NCBI RefSeq assembly: GCF_009208075.1
Contig: NZ_WFKJ01000009.1
Location: 1 to 64,000 of the forward strand
DNA from: Poseidonibacter ostreae
GTDB taxonomy: Bacteria; Campylobacterota; Campylobacteria; Campylobacterales; Arcobacteraceae
DNA length: 64,000 nucleotides
Direction: 5' to 3'
Shown here: positions 37,078 through 46,419 of the stretch, one piece after another
How the letters are laid out: the number at the start of each line of letters is the position of its first letter
Position numbering within the stretch: position 1 is the stretch's first letter
The notes under the pieces: model-generated
Seen by the model: only the letters and a program-made list of their open reading frames with translations
Told to the model about the DNA's origin: nothing
The model's database searches: none
Made by a program: the position numbers and the translations under genes

Positions 37078-37461
37078 ATTAAAGTAATTATATCTTTTAT
37101 ACTTGTAATACTCTTTTTTTCAGCATGTGCAACAAAGCAAATAATTCAAAGTTCAAGTGCAACGATTTTGATTAAAACACCAAAAATGAAGTTCTATGAC
37201 AAGGGTTTCATTTATAAATATAGTGACTATACCCAAGTTCAAATATTCTCCGCTGGTACGGTGGTACTTGATATGAAAATATATGAGAATAGAGTTTGTA
37301 AAAGTACTTTTAAATGTCAAGATTTAAAAACATTTAATAGAGAAAATTTGAATAAATCTTATAATGAAATGTTTTTAAAAAACTTATTTGATAAAAATGA
37401 AAAAGAAGTTGTTCATAGAGATAAAGAGAATAATATTTTGATTAAAATCAGAAGAGATTAA
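37078..37461 (+). CDS. Small lipoprotein, apparently with an ATT start codon
   Basis: The open frame encodes 127 residues. Its first codons give a textbook lipoprotein signal, IKVIISFILVILFFSACATK, with lipobox FSAC (Cys17). An AAAGGA ribosome binding site lies 6 bases upstream of the first codon, which is ATT, not ATG/GTG/TTG. The first standard start downstream (TTG at 37168) has no ribosome binding site and would remove the whole signal peptide. A good -10 element precedes it. Either ATT initiates, as in infC, or an ATG has mutated. The mature domain (basic, DTQVQIFSAG-like strands) is unknown. Confidence 0.6.
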   Translation: MKVIISFILVILFFSACATKQIIQSSSATILIKTPKMKFYDKGFIYKYSDYTQVQIFSAGTVVLDMKIYENRVCKSTFKCQDLKTFNRENLNKSYNEMFLKNLFDKNEKEVVHRDKENNILIKIRRD

Positions 37462-37478
37462 TTCTCTTTAATATTAAT

Positions 37479-38678
37479 TTATAATTTTTTTAACTTTTTA
37501 TAACCTGCTTTGATGATTTTAAGAAGTGGTTTTCTATATGAAGAGAATACATACTTTTTAATCTCATAAGCAATTCTTCCTTCAACATGAACCATATCAT
37601 ATAAGTTTCCTGCTGCAAATTTACCACCAAGAGCAATTAAAATACCTTCAAGTTTAGGATCACAAGCAACTAGTTTTTTCTTATTTATATGTTTTAAAAT
37701 ATTCTTCCCAGCACATGTTCCACTAATTCTTGCAACTGTAACATTAGGAGGCATTATTTCGCCTTTTTTATTTTTAATTTCTGCAATATCTCCTACTGCA
37801 AAAATATTTTCATGACCTTGTGCTTGTAAGTATTCATTTACAAGTATTTGTCCTCTTCCATTTTTTTCTACATCTAAATCACTTGTAATCGTTGAAGCTT
37901 CAATACCACCTGTAAATATAATAAATGAATGGTAGATTTTAGTACCATTTGATAACTCTAAATGGTCCTCATTACATTTTTGTAGTTTTGTATTTGTAAT
38001 AACATTAATACCTAAAGATTTCAATCTTTTATGTGACATACTAATAAGTTTAGAACTTAATCCTGGAAGAATAGTATCAGAACTACTTACAAGTGATATT
38101 TTTAAATTATCACATGAAAAATTTCCACGTTTAAAAAACATCTTCGAGTTATAAGCCATCTCAGCTGCAATTTCAACGCCAGATAAACCAGCACCAACTA
38201 CTACAATATGCGTGTCATCACACTGTTTTGCTTCATTACTAATTTTATTGAAAAGTTGATTTTCAAAACTTTGTTTAAAGAACATTGCCCAATGTAACTT
38301 TTTAATATCATGTGCATTATTTAGTCCTGGAATTTGTGGAGGGAAAAATGTTCTTGTTCCTGCTGCCATTACTAAATAATCATATTCTACAATCTCTTTT
38401 TCTTCTGTATATATTTTTTGGGCTTCTTTGTCAATTTTTCGTACCTTTAGATTTTTATACTCAACATAATCATGGTTAATCCCCATACATAAAGTAGTCA
38501 AATCAATAGTAACATCTGCAATATTTGATTTATTTGCAATTAAATCATAAACTTCTGGTTGTAAGTTATGAAATGTATGTTTATCTATTAAGGTTATTTG
38601 TATATTTTTATTTTTTGCTAGTTCTTGTAGTGCATAAATTCCGGAATACCCACCACCAATTATTACAACTTTCTCCAT
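37479..38678 (-). CDS. Type II NADH dehydrogenase (FAD-dependent oxidoreductase)
   Basis: Single-subunit NADH:quinone oxidoreductase, non-proton-pumping, of about 400 residues. It has two Rossmann motifs: VVIIGGGYSGIYALQEL at the N-terminus (FAD) and VVVGAGLSGVEIAAEM near residue 163 (NADH). Further family segments are YDYLVMAAGT, NIFAVGDIAEI near 300 and a basic amphipathic C-terminus (KIIKAGYKKLKKL) suited to membrane association. Because the nuo operon here lacks an NADH module, such an enzyme would be the organism's direct route for NADH oxidation. A sulfide:quinone reductase is the main alternative, but no matching catalytic cysteines are evident. Confidence 0.82.
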   Translation of the reverse strand: MEKVVIIGGGYSGIYALQELAKNKNIQITLIDKHTFHNLQPEVYDLIANKSNIADVTIDLTTLCMGINHDYVEYKNLKVRKIDKEAQKIYTEEKEIVEYDYLVMAAGTRTFFPPQIPGLNNAHDIKKLHWAMFFKQSFENQLFNKISNEAKQCDDTHIVVVGAGLSGVEIAAEMAYNSKMFFKRGNFSCDNLKISLVSSSDTILPGLSSKLISMSHKRLKSLGINVITNTKLQKCNEDHLELSNGTKIYHSFIIFTGGIEASTITSDLDVEKNGRGQILVNEYLQAQGHENIFAVGDIAEIKNKKGEIMPPNVTVARISGTCAGKNILKHINKKKLVACDPKLEGILIALGGKFAAGNLYDMVHVEGRIAYEIKKYVFSSYRKPLLKIIKAGYKKLKKL

Positions 38679-38812
38679 AAATCCGCTTCCTTTTTATATC
38701 TTTTATTCTATCTATAATATTTCTTTAGACAATAGTAATAGTAATCATTTTTAATAAAATGATGTATGCTTAGTAATTATGTAACAGAAAATGAGATAAA
38801 ATAATTAATTGT

Positions 38813-38818
38813 TATAAT
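38813..38818 (+). promoter_or_regulatory. -10 element in the ndh-nfo divergent gap
   Basis: TATAAT, 94 bases before the nfo ATG. A 6-bp hairpin CTCTTA-TCC-TAAGAG lies between (38854-38868), so the nfo leader would be long and partly structured. Confidence 0.4.
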
Positions 38819-38912
38819 AATGATACTAAAAATTTATAGCTCAAATATAGCTACTCTTATCCTAAGAGAAAAAATTGTAATATAAGAAAATTTAAAAACT
38901 ATAGGAAATATT

Positions 38913-39758
38913 ATGAAATATGTTGGAGCACATGTAAGTGCAAGTGGTGGAGTATTTAACGCACCAATAAATGCAAAAGCAATAGGCGCAAAAGCTTTTG
39001 CTTTATTTGTAAAAAACCAAAGACAGTGGAAAGCTAAAGATTTAGAAACAAAAGTAATTGATAAGTGGTTTGAAGAGTTAGAAAAATCAGGGGTTCAAAC
39101 AAAGCATATTTTACCTCATGATTCCTACCTTATAAATCTAGGACATCCAATAATTGAAAATAGAGAGAAATCGTATGATGGTTTTATTCATGAAATTGAA
39201 AGATGTGAGATTTTAAAGCTTGATAGGCTTAATTTTCATCCAGGTTCTCACCTTAGAAAGATTACTGAAGATGAGTGTTTAGATAATATTGCAGAGACAT
39301 TAAATAGAGCAATTGATGCAACTAATGATGTTAAGCTTGTAATTGAAAACACTGCAGGTCAAGGAAGTAACTTAGGTTATAAGTTTGAACACTTAGCACA
39401 TATTATTGATAAGATTGAAGATAAAAGTAGAATTGGTGTATGTATTGATACTTGCCATATGTTTACAGCTGGTTATGATATTCGAACAAGAGAAGCTTAC
39501 GATAAGACATGGAGTGAATTTGATTCAATTGTAGGACGTGAGTATTTAATGGGAATGCATATAAATGATTCTAAACCAGAACTTGGAAGCAGAGTAGATA
39601 GACATGACTCACTAGGTGAGGGTAAAATTGGTTGGGATGCTTTTAAATTTATTATGAATGATGATAGAATGGATGATATTCCTCTTGTATTAGAAACAAT
39701 AAATGAAGAGATTTGGGCGCAAGAAATTCAAGCGCTTTATGATTTAGTAGAAAAATAA
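38913..39758 (+). CDS. nfo: Deoxyribonuclease IV (endonuclease IV)
   Basis: Zinc-dependent apurinic/apyrimidinic endonuclease for base excision repair. The TIM-barrel zinc ligands are visible: [57 protein letters not shown] and LETINEE. At 281 residues it matches the family, with [14 protein letters not shown] at the start and a TAGGAAA ribosome binding site. It stands alone, diverging from the NADH dehydrogenase gene. Confidence 0.96.
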   Translation: MKYVGAHVSASGGVFNAPINAKAIGAKAFALFVKNQRQWKAKDLETKVIDKWFEELEKSGVQTKHILPHDSYLINLGHPIIENREKSYDGFIHEIERCEILKLDRLNFHPGSHLRKITEDECLDNIAETLNRAIDATNDVKLVIENTAGQGSNLGYKFEHLAHIIDKIEDKSRIGVCIDTCHMFTAGYDIRTREAYDKTWSEFDSIVGREYLMGMHINDSKPELGSRVDRHDSLGEGKIGWDAFKFIMNDDRMDDIPLVLETINEEIWAQEIQALYDLVEK

Positions 39759-39782
39759 ATCTACTAAAGATATATATAAACT

Positions 39783-40406
39783 TTACAGTTTATATATATC
39801 AAATGTTGTATCGTTTTTATTCTCTTTTGCTTTATTAAACCAAATCAGAGCTTCTTTTTCATTTTTTGTAACTCCAAAAGCACCTTGTTTATAAATAGAA
39901 GCTAATTTACTTTGGGCAACTTTCATTCCTTTATTTGCAGAACTTTTCATAAGTCTTATACCCTCGTTTATATCTTTTTCTATAACAATTCCCTCAAAAT
40001 AAAATCTTGATAATTGATAAGCTGCGTTGGCATCAATATTAGCAGTTTCTTTTAAATAGTTAAAAGACTTTTCTAAATCTTTTTCAACACCATCTCCTTT
40101 AAAGTATAAATACCCTAAAGGTAAGTTTGCATAAAAGTTTTTATTCTCTTTTGCTTTTTCTAGTAAAGTAAGTGCTTTTGGAAATTCGTTTTTCTCTGCA
40201 TAATAAATTCCAAGTCTTAATTGAGCAACTGAGTTTTTATCCACGATTTTTTCATAGCATTTAAGTTTTGAATCTAGTTTTTCAAACTTACTACATGTAT
40301 TAGCTTCTTGAAGTAATGTTTCTTTTTCAAACTTTACAGGGTCTTTGAAAAAACATCCATTAAAAGTAAGTACTACTATAAAAGTTAAAAGTATTGTTTT
40401 TATCAT
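39783..40406 (-). CDS. Sel1-repeat lipoprotein, copy 2
   Basis: A 207-residue predicted lipoprotein (lipobox VLTFNGC, Cys18). The mature part has Sel1/TPR-like helical repeats: LRLGIYYAEKNEFPKALTLL, then GYLYFKGDGVEKDLEKSFNY and AAYQLSRFYFEGIVIEKDI, with QSKLASIYKQGAF at the end. It is a tandem paralogue of the gene just upstream (gap 6 bases). Such proteins usually act as scaffolds; the target is unknown. Confidence 0.8.
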   Translation of the reverse strand: MIKTILLTFIVVLTFNGCFFKDPVKFEKETLLQEANTCSKFEKLDSKLKCYEKIVDKNSVAQLRLGIYYAEKNEFPKALTLLEKAKENKNFYANLPLGYLYFKGDGVEKDLEKSFNYLKETANIDANAAYQLSRFYFEGIVIEKDINEGIRLMKSSANKGMKVAQSKLASIYKQGAFGVTKNEKEALIWFNKAKENKNDTTFDIYKL

Positions 40407-40412
40407 TTTATT

Positions 40413-41030
40413 TTATATCCCGTAAATTTTTCTAAGTAAACTATTACTTTTATCTTCATATTTTTCGTACCAAAACTTTGCTTTTTCTGGATTATCTTTT
40501 GTAATAAGACCATCTCTATATATTTTTGATAATTCATATTGAGCTTTTTTAACATTGTTATTTCCTGCAAAAGTTAAAAGCTCTATAGCCTCATCATAAT
40601 CTTTTTTATTTATATAATAAAATGAAAGTTTATATGCAGCAATTCCATCAACATTATCAACATCTTTTAAAAGCTCAAGAGCTTTTTCTTGATTTTTTGG
40701 AATTCCATTTCCTTTATTATAAAGGTCAGCTAAAAGTGAATTTGCATAAAAGTTACCTTTTTTTTGTGCAATAGTATACTTTTGAAAAGCTTCTTGGTAA
40801 TTCCCTTTTGAATATGCTATTACTCCTGAACGAAGCATTGCAATTGAGTTTTTATATGAAATTAAATCATAACAATCTGCTTCAAACTCTTTATTTGTAC
40901 TTTTACACTCATTTGCTTGTGCAATCTCATTTGGCATAGTTTTTATTGCAGCTTCGTGATTAGCACATCCTATAAATAATAAAGAACTAATACTAGCAAG
41001 TAGCAATAATCTAAGACTTTTTTTTGACAT
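40413..41030 (-). CDS. Sel1-repeat lipoprotein, copy 1
   Basis: A 205-residue predicted lipoprotein (lipobox LLFIGC, Cys22) with Sel1-like repeats: LRSGVIAYSKGNYQEAFQKY, then ADLYNKGNGIPKNQEKALEL and AAYKLSFYYINKKDYDEAIE. It shares the frame 'CKS...DCYDLISYKNSIAMLR' with the copy downstream (KLKCYEKIVDKNSVAQLR), showing a tandem duplication. The AAGGGA ribosome binding site is good. It is the first gene of a two-gene unit. Confidence 0.8.
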   Translation of the reverse strand: MSKKSLRLLLLASISSLLFIGCANHEAAIKTMPNEIAQANECKSTNKEFEADCYDLISYKNSIAMLRSGVIAYSKGNYQEAFQKYTIAQKKGNFYANSLLADLYNKGNGIPKNQEKALELLKDVDNVDGIAAYKLSFYYINKKDYDEAIELLTFAGNNNVKKAQYELSKIYRDGLITKDNPEKAKFWYEKYEDKSNSLLRKIYGI

Positions 41031-41142
41031 GGTTTCCCTTTTATATTTCTCTTGTTTAAATTATGGGCTTATTTTACCTTTTTTTTTGTTCATAAATTGT
41101 TAAGAGATATTTATGTATGATTTAATCTATATAGGAGATATA

Positions 41143-41502
41143 ATGATTTTTATTGGACTTTTTTTATTTATTGTATTTATAGTTATGGCTTTAAATATGT
41201 ATGATAATTCGAACTTAGAAAAAATAGAAAATTATATTACAGAAAAAAAATGTAGTAATTATATTTATACAAAAGGTTCATACAAAGCATTATGTAAAGA
41301 TGAACTACTAGAAATACCAAATAGTTTTAGTCTTGATATAAAAAAAGATAAATTAGAGTATAAATACAAAGATATACAGAGTATAGAAAAAGAAGATAAA
41401 AATATACTAATTAATGATAAAGACAAAATATCTTTTTCAAAAACCAAAGAAACAGATATCTTTTACATGCAATTAGAAGAAAAATTAAATAAACAGGATT
41501 AG
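41143..41502 (+). CDS. Small membrane protein before the AAA ATPase
   Basis: A 119-residue protein with one N-terminal membrane helix (IFIGLFLFIVFIVMALNMY) and a charged soluble domain rich in lysine and aspartate. No domain is recognised. I prefer the ATG at 41143 because GGAG lies 5 bases upstream; an in-frame ATG at 41113 adds ten residues. It ends 8 bases before the AAA ATPase gene and may anchor or regulate it. Confidence 0.6.
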   Translation: MIFIGLFLFIVFIVMALNMYDNSNLEKIENYITEKKCSNYIYTKGSYKALCKDELLEIPNSFSLDIKKDKLEYKYKDIQSIEKEDKNILINDKDKISFSKTKETDIFYMQLEEKLNKQD

Positions 41503-41510
41503 AATAAATA

Positions 41511-43244
41511 ATGAAAGAATTAATTGATTTTATAAAGTCAAAGAAGATAGAAGATACAAATTTTTATGCACAGTTAAAATGTACAAAAGAAGAAGCAATA
41601 TTATTACAGTTTATTACAAAAGAGTATACACAAGGAAGAGATAGTTTAGTTGTTATTGATGTATTAAGTAAATTTTATGATACAGAAAAGTTTGAGCATT
41701 TAGAGAAACTAAATTTAATTAAATCCTTACTTGAATTTGGATGGTTAGTTCAAATATCATTTGATCAAATCAAATTAAATGAGATATCAAAACTAGAGTT
41801 ATTAAACTCAAGTATTTCTTTATCAAGCTCATATTTAAAACTACTTGAAAATGGTTCAAATGATTTTGTGTTACCAGAAATTAAAAACTACTCAGACCAC
41901 TTAGAATACCTACAAGACCAGTTTTTTAAAATAGATTTAGCGCAGCAATTAAATGTTGTAAAAAAGAACTTTGCTATAAATTCACCTAGTTCAAATAGAT
42001 TAAAATCAAAGTTAGTATTACTAGAAAATAGAATTAAAGAGAGAATAAAAGTTACAAGCAACTCAATTATGCTAGAAGACTTTTTTAAAGAAAATGATTT
42101 AAAAGAGCAAGAGCAAACACTATTTTTAGCACTATTAAAAGAAGAGTACTCAGGAGGCGATGGTTCAATTAGAGATATGAACGCATTAATTGAATTAATC
42201 TCAAGTGATGATTATGAGAAGATTAAATATAGATCTTTACTAGAAGAGAGTTCAACTCTTGTAGCAAACTCACTAGTAGATTATGATGAGGTTTTAACAG
42301 CTTTTGGTGGAATTAATAGAAATTTCTATATTCCAGATGAGGTATTATATAAAATCTCACATCCAACTAAGAAAAAAACTAGAGGAACAAAAATAAAGCT
42401 TGATTCTATTATTAAAGAGCAAGATACTTTTGAGCTTATAAATACATCAAAAACACTTGAAGATGTTGTTTTAAATGACAAAACAAGAGAAACACTAAGT
42501 GCTTTATTAAAACAAGTGGATAAAGATGTAATAAACCGATTAAGACAATGGGGAATTAAAGATAAGAAAAAAGGGATTGAAGCAAAGATTATCTTTTATG
42601 GAGTAGCAGGAACTGGTAAAACATTAACAGCATTAGCAATGGCGAAATCTTTAAAAAAAGATGTACTTAGTTTTGACTGTTCAAAAATTTTATCTATGTA
42701 TGTAGGTGAAAGTGAAAAAAATGTTAGAAGTATTTTTGATAAATATTATGAGTTAAGAGAGCAAACAAAATCAGAGCCAGTATTGTTACTAAATGAAGCA
42801 GACCAGTTTTTAAGCGGAAGAACTTCAGGAGCTGGAAGTGGAAGTGATAAAATGCATAATCAGATGCAAAATATTTTTTTAGAGCAAATAGAAAAGTTTG
42901 ATGGCATCTTAATCGCAACAACAAATTTACTTGAAAATTTAGATAAAGCATTTTCAAGAAGATTCAATTATAAGATTGAATTTATTAAACCAAATAAAGC
43001 ACAAAGACTTGAACTTTGGAAAAAACTACTTCCTTCAAATCTTCCTTTAAGCCAAAACTTCGATATTGATAAGTTAGCTACTTATGATTTGACAGGTGGG
43101 CAAATAGAGCTAATTATTAAAAATACTGCTTATAAAATAGCAGCTACAGCTGAGCCTATTTTTAATGTTAAGGATTTTGAAGAGCAAATTACAAAAGAAC
43201 AAAAAGGGCAATTTGATAGTGAAAATAAAGTGGGGTTTTTCTAA
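41511..43244 (+). CDS. AAA-family ATPase with a duplicated N-terminal region
   Basis: A 577-residue AAA protein. The ATPase core has Walker A GVAGTGKT (364-371), a Walker B-like LLLNEAD (425-431) with Asn in place of the first Asp, sensor ATTN (469-472) and arginine finger SRRF (482-485), followed by the lid region TGGQIELIIKNTAYKI. The N-terminal 290 residues contain two similar helical segments (about 17-80 and 186-265) sharing an 'LxxFLKEEY-(T/S)-G-(R/G)D' motif, likely winged-helix-like. It resembles SpoVK/CbxX-type remodelling ATPases. The substrate is unknown; it follows a small membrane protein gene. Confidence 0.82.
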   Translation: MKELIDFIKSKKIEDTNFYAQLKCTKEEAILLQFITKEYTQGRDSLVVIDVLSKFYDTEKFEHLEKLNLIKSLLEFGWLVQISFDQIKLNEISKLELLNSSISLSSSYLKLLENGSNDFVLPEIKNYSDHLEYLQDQFFKIDLAQQLNVVKKNFAINSPSSNRLKSKLVLLENRIKERIKVTSNSIMLEDFFKENDLKEQEQTLFLALLKEEYSGGDGSIRDMNALIELISSDDYEKIKYRSLLEESSTLVANSLVDYDEVLTAFGGINRNFYIPDEVLYKISHPTKKKTRGTKIKLDSIIKEQDTFELINTSKTLEDVVLNDKTRETLSALLKQVDKDVINRLRQWGIKDKKKGIEAKIIFYGVAGTGKTLTALAMAKSLKKDVLSFDCSKILSMYVGESEKNVRSIFDKYYELREQTKSEPVLLLNEADQFLSGRTSGAGSGSDKMHNQMQNIFLEQIEKFDGILIATTNLLENLDKAFSRRFNYKIEFIKPNKAQRLELWKKLLPSNLPLSQNFDIDKLATYDLTGGQIELIIKNTAYKIAATAEPIFNVKDFEEQITKEQKGQFDSENKVGFF

Positions 43245-43264
43245 AAATCTCATATTTATATTAG

Positions 43265-43280
43265 ATTTTAACGTTAAAAT
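43265..43280. promoter_or_regulatory. 16-bp perfect palindrome upstream of nuoA
   Basis: ATTTTAACGTTAAAAT reads the same on both strands. It lies 20 bases after the AAA ATPase stop, in the 249-base gap before nuoA. It could be a repressor or activator site, or a loop-poor terminator. The rest of the gap holds T-rich sequence and a possible -10 near 43456 (ATTATAAAG), with an AAAGGA site before nuoA. Confidence 0.35.
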
Positions 43281-43493
43281 ATCTTTATAATTTTTATTTA
43301 AAACAATGATTATAGAGTGTTTCTTTTTGTACCATCTTATGAGTATCCTAAAAAAACACTTAAAAAATAAGCTTACTTTTAAAAGGTTAGATTATTATTT
43401 GCTTAAATTATTGTAAGTGGCTATTTATCACTAATTTGATAAAATATTAGTCATTATAAAGAAAACTTTTTTAAGGTTTAAAGGAAATATAAT

Positions 43494-43883
43494 ATGACAC
43501 ACATGGAATTTGCCCATCCTTATTTTGGTGCATTTGTGATGTTTATAGTAACATTCACTGCATTCGGTGCTACAGTATGGCTATCACGGTATATTAGTAG
43601 AAAAATAGCACGTCTAGATACAGAAAAATTAAAGACTACATTATATGAATGTGGACCAGAAGTTACAAAACAACCTAATACAATATCAACACAATTTTAT
43701 TTAATAGCACTATTATTTATTCTCTTTGATGTAGAAATAATTTTCATGTTTCCATGGGCTGTTAACTTTAAGTTATTAGGATGGTTTGGATTTGTAGAAA
43801 TGTTACTATTTATCACACTATTATCAATCGGATTTTTATACGCATGGAAAAAAGGAGCCCTTGAATGGCACAGCATAAAGTAA
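43494..43883 (+). CDS. nuoA: NADH-quinone oxidoreductase subunit A
   Basis: Membrane subunit of complex I, 129 residues with three helices (about 12-32, 68-88, 98-118). The loop YECGPEV is the conserved quinone-site region facing NuoD. It is the first gene of a 14-gene nuo operon, with an AAAGGAAATATA ribosome binding site. The last 19 bases overlap nuoB. Confidence 0.95.
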   Translation: MTHMEFAHPYFGAFVMFIVTFTAFGATVWLSRYISRKIARLDTEKLKTTLYECGPEVTKQPNTISTQFYLIALLFILFDVEIIFMFPWAVNFKLLGWFGFVEMLLFITLLSIGFLYAWKKGALEWHSIK

Positions 43884-44374
43884 ATTATTTACAAGATGGT
43901 GGCGCACCAATTAAATTAACAACTATTGATAAGTTAGTTAATTTTGGTCGTTCAAACTCACTATGGCCAATGACTTATGGATTAGCATGTTGTGCTATTG
44001 AAATGATGGCAACAGGAGCATCTAGATATGACTTCGATAGATTTGGTACTATTTTTAGAGCAAGTCCAAGACAATCTGATGTATTAATAATCGCAGGAAC
44101 TCTTACAAAAAAACATGCTGAGTTTATGAGAAGATTATATGACCAAATGCCAGACCCAAAATGGGTAATCTCAATGGGTTCATGTGCAAATACTGGAGGT
44201 ATGTTTAATACTTATGCAACAGTACAAGGTGCAGATAGAATTATTCCAGTTGATATTTATCTTCCAGGATGTGCTCCAAGACCAGAAACACTACAATACG
44301 CACTTATGACACTTCAAAGAAAAATCAGAAAAGAGTCAATTTTTAGAGCTCATAAGAAAAAAAGGTTAGTGTAA
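43865..44374 (+). CDS. nuoB: NADH-quinone oxidoreductase subunit B
   Basis: Carries iron-sulfur cluster N2, the last cluster before quinone. Ligands are visible: Cys42 and Cys43 ([10 protein letters not shown]), Cys107 (MGSCANTGG) and Cys136 (LPGCAPRPE). At 169 residues it is normal. It overlaps nuoA by 19 bases and shares the final A of its stop codon with the nuoC ATG. Confidence 0.97.
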   Translation: MAQHKVNYLQDGGAPIKLTTIDKLVNFGRSNSLWPMTYGLACCAIEMMATGASRYDFDRFGTIFRASPRQSDVLIIAGTLTKKHAEFMRRLYDQMPDPKWVISMGSCANTGGMFNTYATVQGADRIIPVDIYLPGCAPRPETLQYALMTLQRKIRKESIFRAHKKKRLV

Positions 44375-45177
44375 TGAGAAAATATACGCCAAAAGATAAT
44401 GTTCAAAGACAAGCACCTTTTTCAGATAGATTCTTCGTAAGTCCAAGTGTTCCTAGACTAGATATAAATTCAGATGAAATTTTTTCAAAAGATTATGAAT
44501 CTTTTTGTAAATCATTTAAAGTAGAAGATGCTTATATTGAACATACTCATCTTGTATTGAATGTTGATAAAAATGATATTGTAGAAATCATGAAGTTTTT
44601 AAGTGAAGAACTAGAGTATGACATGCTTATGGAAATGTCTGCTATTGATTATCTAGCAGCTAAAGATGGATATGAATTATTTTATGAAATGCTTTCACTT
44701 TCAAAACACAAAAGACTTAGAATCAAATGTTTCTTAAACAAAAATGATACAGTTGAATCTGTTACTTCAGTATTTGATTCAGCAAACTGGTCTGAGAGAG
44801 AAATGTACGATATGTTAGGTGTTAAAGTTTTAAATCATCCTAATATGAAAAGAATTATTATGCCAGATGATTGGTATGACCACCCATTAAGAAAAACTTA
44901 CCCGCTTCAAGGTGATGAGGCTGCATCATGGTATGAAGTTGATAAAATCTTTGGAAAAGAAGCTAGAGATGTAATAGGACCAGAGCAAAGAGATCCTGCT
45001 GCAATTGATAGATATGACACAGAACGATTTGCAAGACTAGGACATGAGGTTCCATTTCAAACTGATATTACTGAATTTGAACCTGAAACGCCAATCTCTT
45101 ATCAAGAAGAAGATAGCTCAAAAATTATGAAAACTTTAAAACCTGAAGAATCAGTTGTTTTAAAAAGAAGAAGGTAA
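44374..45177 (+). CDS. nuoC: NADH-quinone oxidoreductase subunit C
   Basis: Peripheral-arm 30-kDa subunit, 267 residues. The signature segment is [20 protein letters not shown] followed by [16 protein letters not shown] near residue 165. It has extra N-terminal residues and a charged C-terminal tail ([18 protein letters not shown]) beyond the usual ending. NuoC and NuoD are separate genes here, unlike in E. coli where they are fused. Confidence 0.95.
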   Translation: MRKYTPKDNVQRQAPFSDRFFVSPSVPRLDINSDEIFSKDYESFCKSFKVEDAYIEHTHLVLNVDKNDIVEIMKFLSEELEYDMLMEMSAIDYLAAKDGYELFYEMLSLSKHKRLRIKCFLNKNDTVESVTSVFDSANWSEREMYDMLGVKVLNHPNMKRIIMPDDWYDHPLRKTYPLQGDEAASWYEVDKIFGKEARDVIGPEQRDPAAIDRYDTERFARLGHEVPFQTDITEFEPETPISYQEEDSSKIMKTLKPEESVVLKRRR

Positions 45178-45181
45178 TAGT

Positions 45182-46408
45182 ATGCAACAACCAAATAGAT
45201 TAAAACCTTTCTTTGAAAATATTAACTTCGAGAGAGAAGATAATACAATGATGGTGAACTTCGGACCACAGCATCCATCAGCTCATGGACAATTAAGACT
45301 TATTTTAGAACTACAAGGTGAAGAAGTAGTAAAATCTCGACCAATGATTGGATACCTTCACAGAGGTATGGAAAAAATGGCTGAGAATATGATTTATAAT
45401 GAATTCTTACCAACAACAGATAGAATGGATTATATTGCAGCAACTTCAAATAACTATGGTTATGCCTTAGCTATTGAAAAACTTCTAGGTATTGAAGCTC
45501 CAAGACGAGCTGAAATTATTAGAACAATGCTTTTAGAATTAAATAGAATCACTTCTCACCTTTTCTGGTTAGCAACACACGCACTTGATGTTGGTGCAAT
45601 GTCTATGTTCCTTTACTGCTTTAGAGAAAGAGAATATGCAATGGACTTAATTGAAGATTATTGTGGGGCAAGATTAACGCATAGTGCTGTTAGAATTGGT
45701 GGAGTTCCTTTAGACTTACCATCAAATTGGATTGCTGATTGTTTATCATTCCTAGATATTTTAGAGACAGAAATTAAAAAATATGAAGGTCTTTTAACAG
45801 AAAATAGAATCTGGAAAATGAGACTTGAAAATGTAGGTATTATTACTCCTAAAATGGCAAAATCTTGGGGATGTTCAGGTATTGCTTTAAGAGGAAGTGG
45901 TATCAAATGGGATTTAAGAAAAGAGATGCCTTACGGTATTTATGATGAATTAGATTTTGATGTTCCAATTGCAGAGACTTGTGATTCTTATGGAAGATAT
46001 AAAATTTGTATTGAAGAGATGTATCAATCTTCAAGAATTTTAAAACAATTAGTTCCTATGTATGAAAAAAGTGAATCTCAATTAATGGCTCATGCGCCAA
46101 ATTACATTTCAGCTCCAAAAGAGCAAATAATGACTCAAAACTATTCTTTAATGCAACACTTTGTTTTAGTAACTCAAGGTATGAGACCACCTGTTGGTGA
46201 AGTATATGTAGCAACTGAATCACCAAAGGGCGAACTAGGTTATTATGTTGTTAGTGATGGAAGTCCTTATGCATATAGAATGAAAATTAGAACACCAAGT
46301 TTTCAGCATACTGCATTATTAGAAGAGATACTTGTTGGATTACAATTAGCTGATGTTGTTACATTAATCGGAAACTTAAACATAGTTTTCGGTGAGATTG
46401 ATAGATAA
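45182..46408 (+). CDS. nuoD: NADH-quinone oxidoreductase subunit D
   Basis: 49-kDa subunit forming the quinone site with NuoB. The 408-residue protein shows [50 protein letters not shown] and a C-terminal FGEIDR, all standard. The quinone-site His and Tyr region (HPSAHG and DRMDY) is intact. It lies 4 bases after nuoC. Confidence 0.97.
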   Translation: MQQPNRLKPFFENINFEREDNTMMVNFGPQHPSAHGQLRLILELQGEEVVKSRPMIGYLHRGMEKMAENMIYNEFLPTTDRMDYIAATSNNYGYALAIEKLLGIEAPRRAEIIRTMLLELNRITSHLFWLATHALDVGAMSMFLYCFREREYAMDLIEDYCGARLTHSAVRIGGVPLDLPSNWIADCLSFLDILETEIKKYEGLLTENRIWKMRLENVGIITPKMAKSWGCSGIALRGSGIKWDLRKEMPYGIYDELDFDVPIAETCDSYGRYKICIEEMYQSSRILKQLVPMYEKSESQLMAHAPNYISAPKEQIMTQNYSLMQHFVLVTQGMRPPVGEVYVATESPKGELGYYVVSDGSPYAYRMKIRTPSFQHTALLEEILVGLQLADVVTLIGNLNIVFGEIDR

Positions 46409-46419
46409 GGGGAAGCATT

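Noticed and set aside
38720-38770. Fur-box-like sequence in the ndh-nfo gap (AATAGTAATAGTAATCATT)
   Set aside because: Only about two thirds of the consensus positions match, which is easily reached by chance in such AT-rich DNA.
43305-43415. Possible 36-codon gene in the gap before nuoA
   Set aside because: The ATG has no ribosome binding site, the composition is not protein-like and there is no conserved motif; it is more likely leader sequence.
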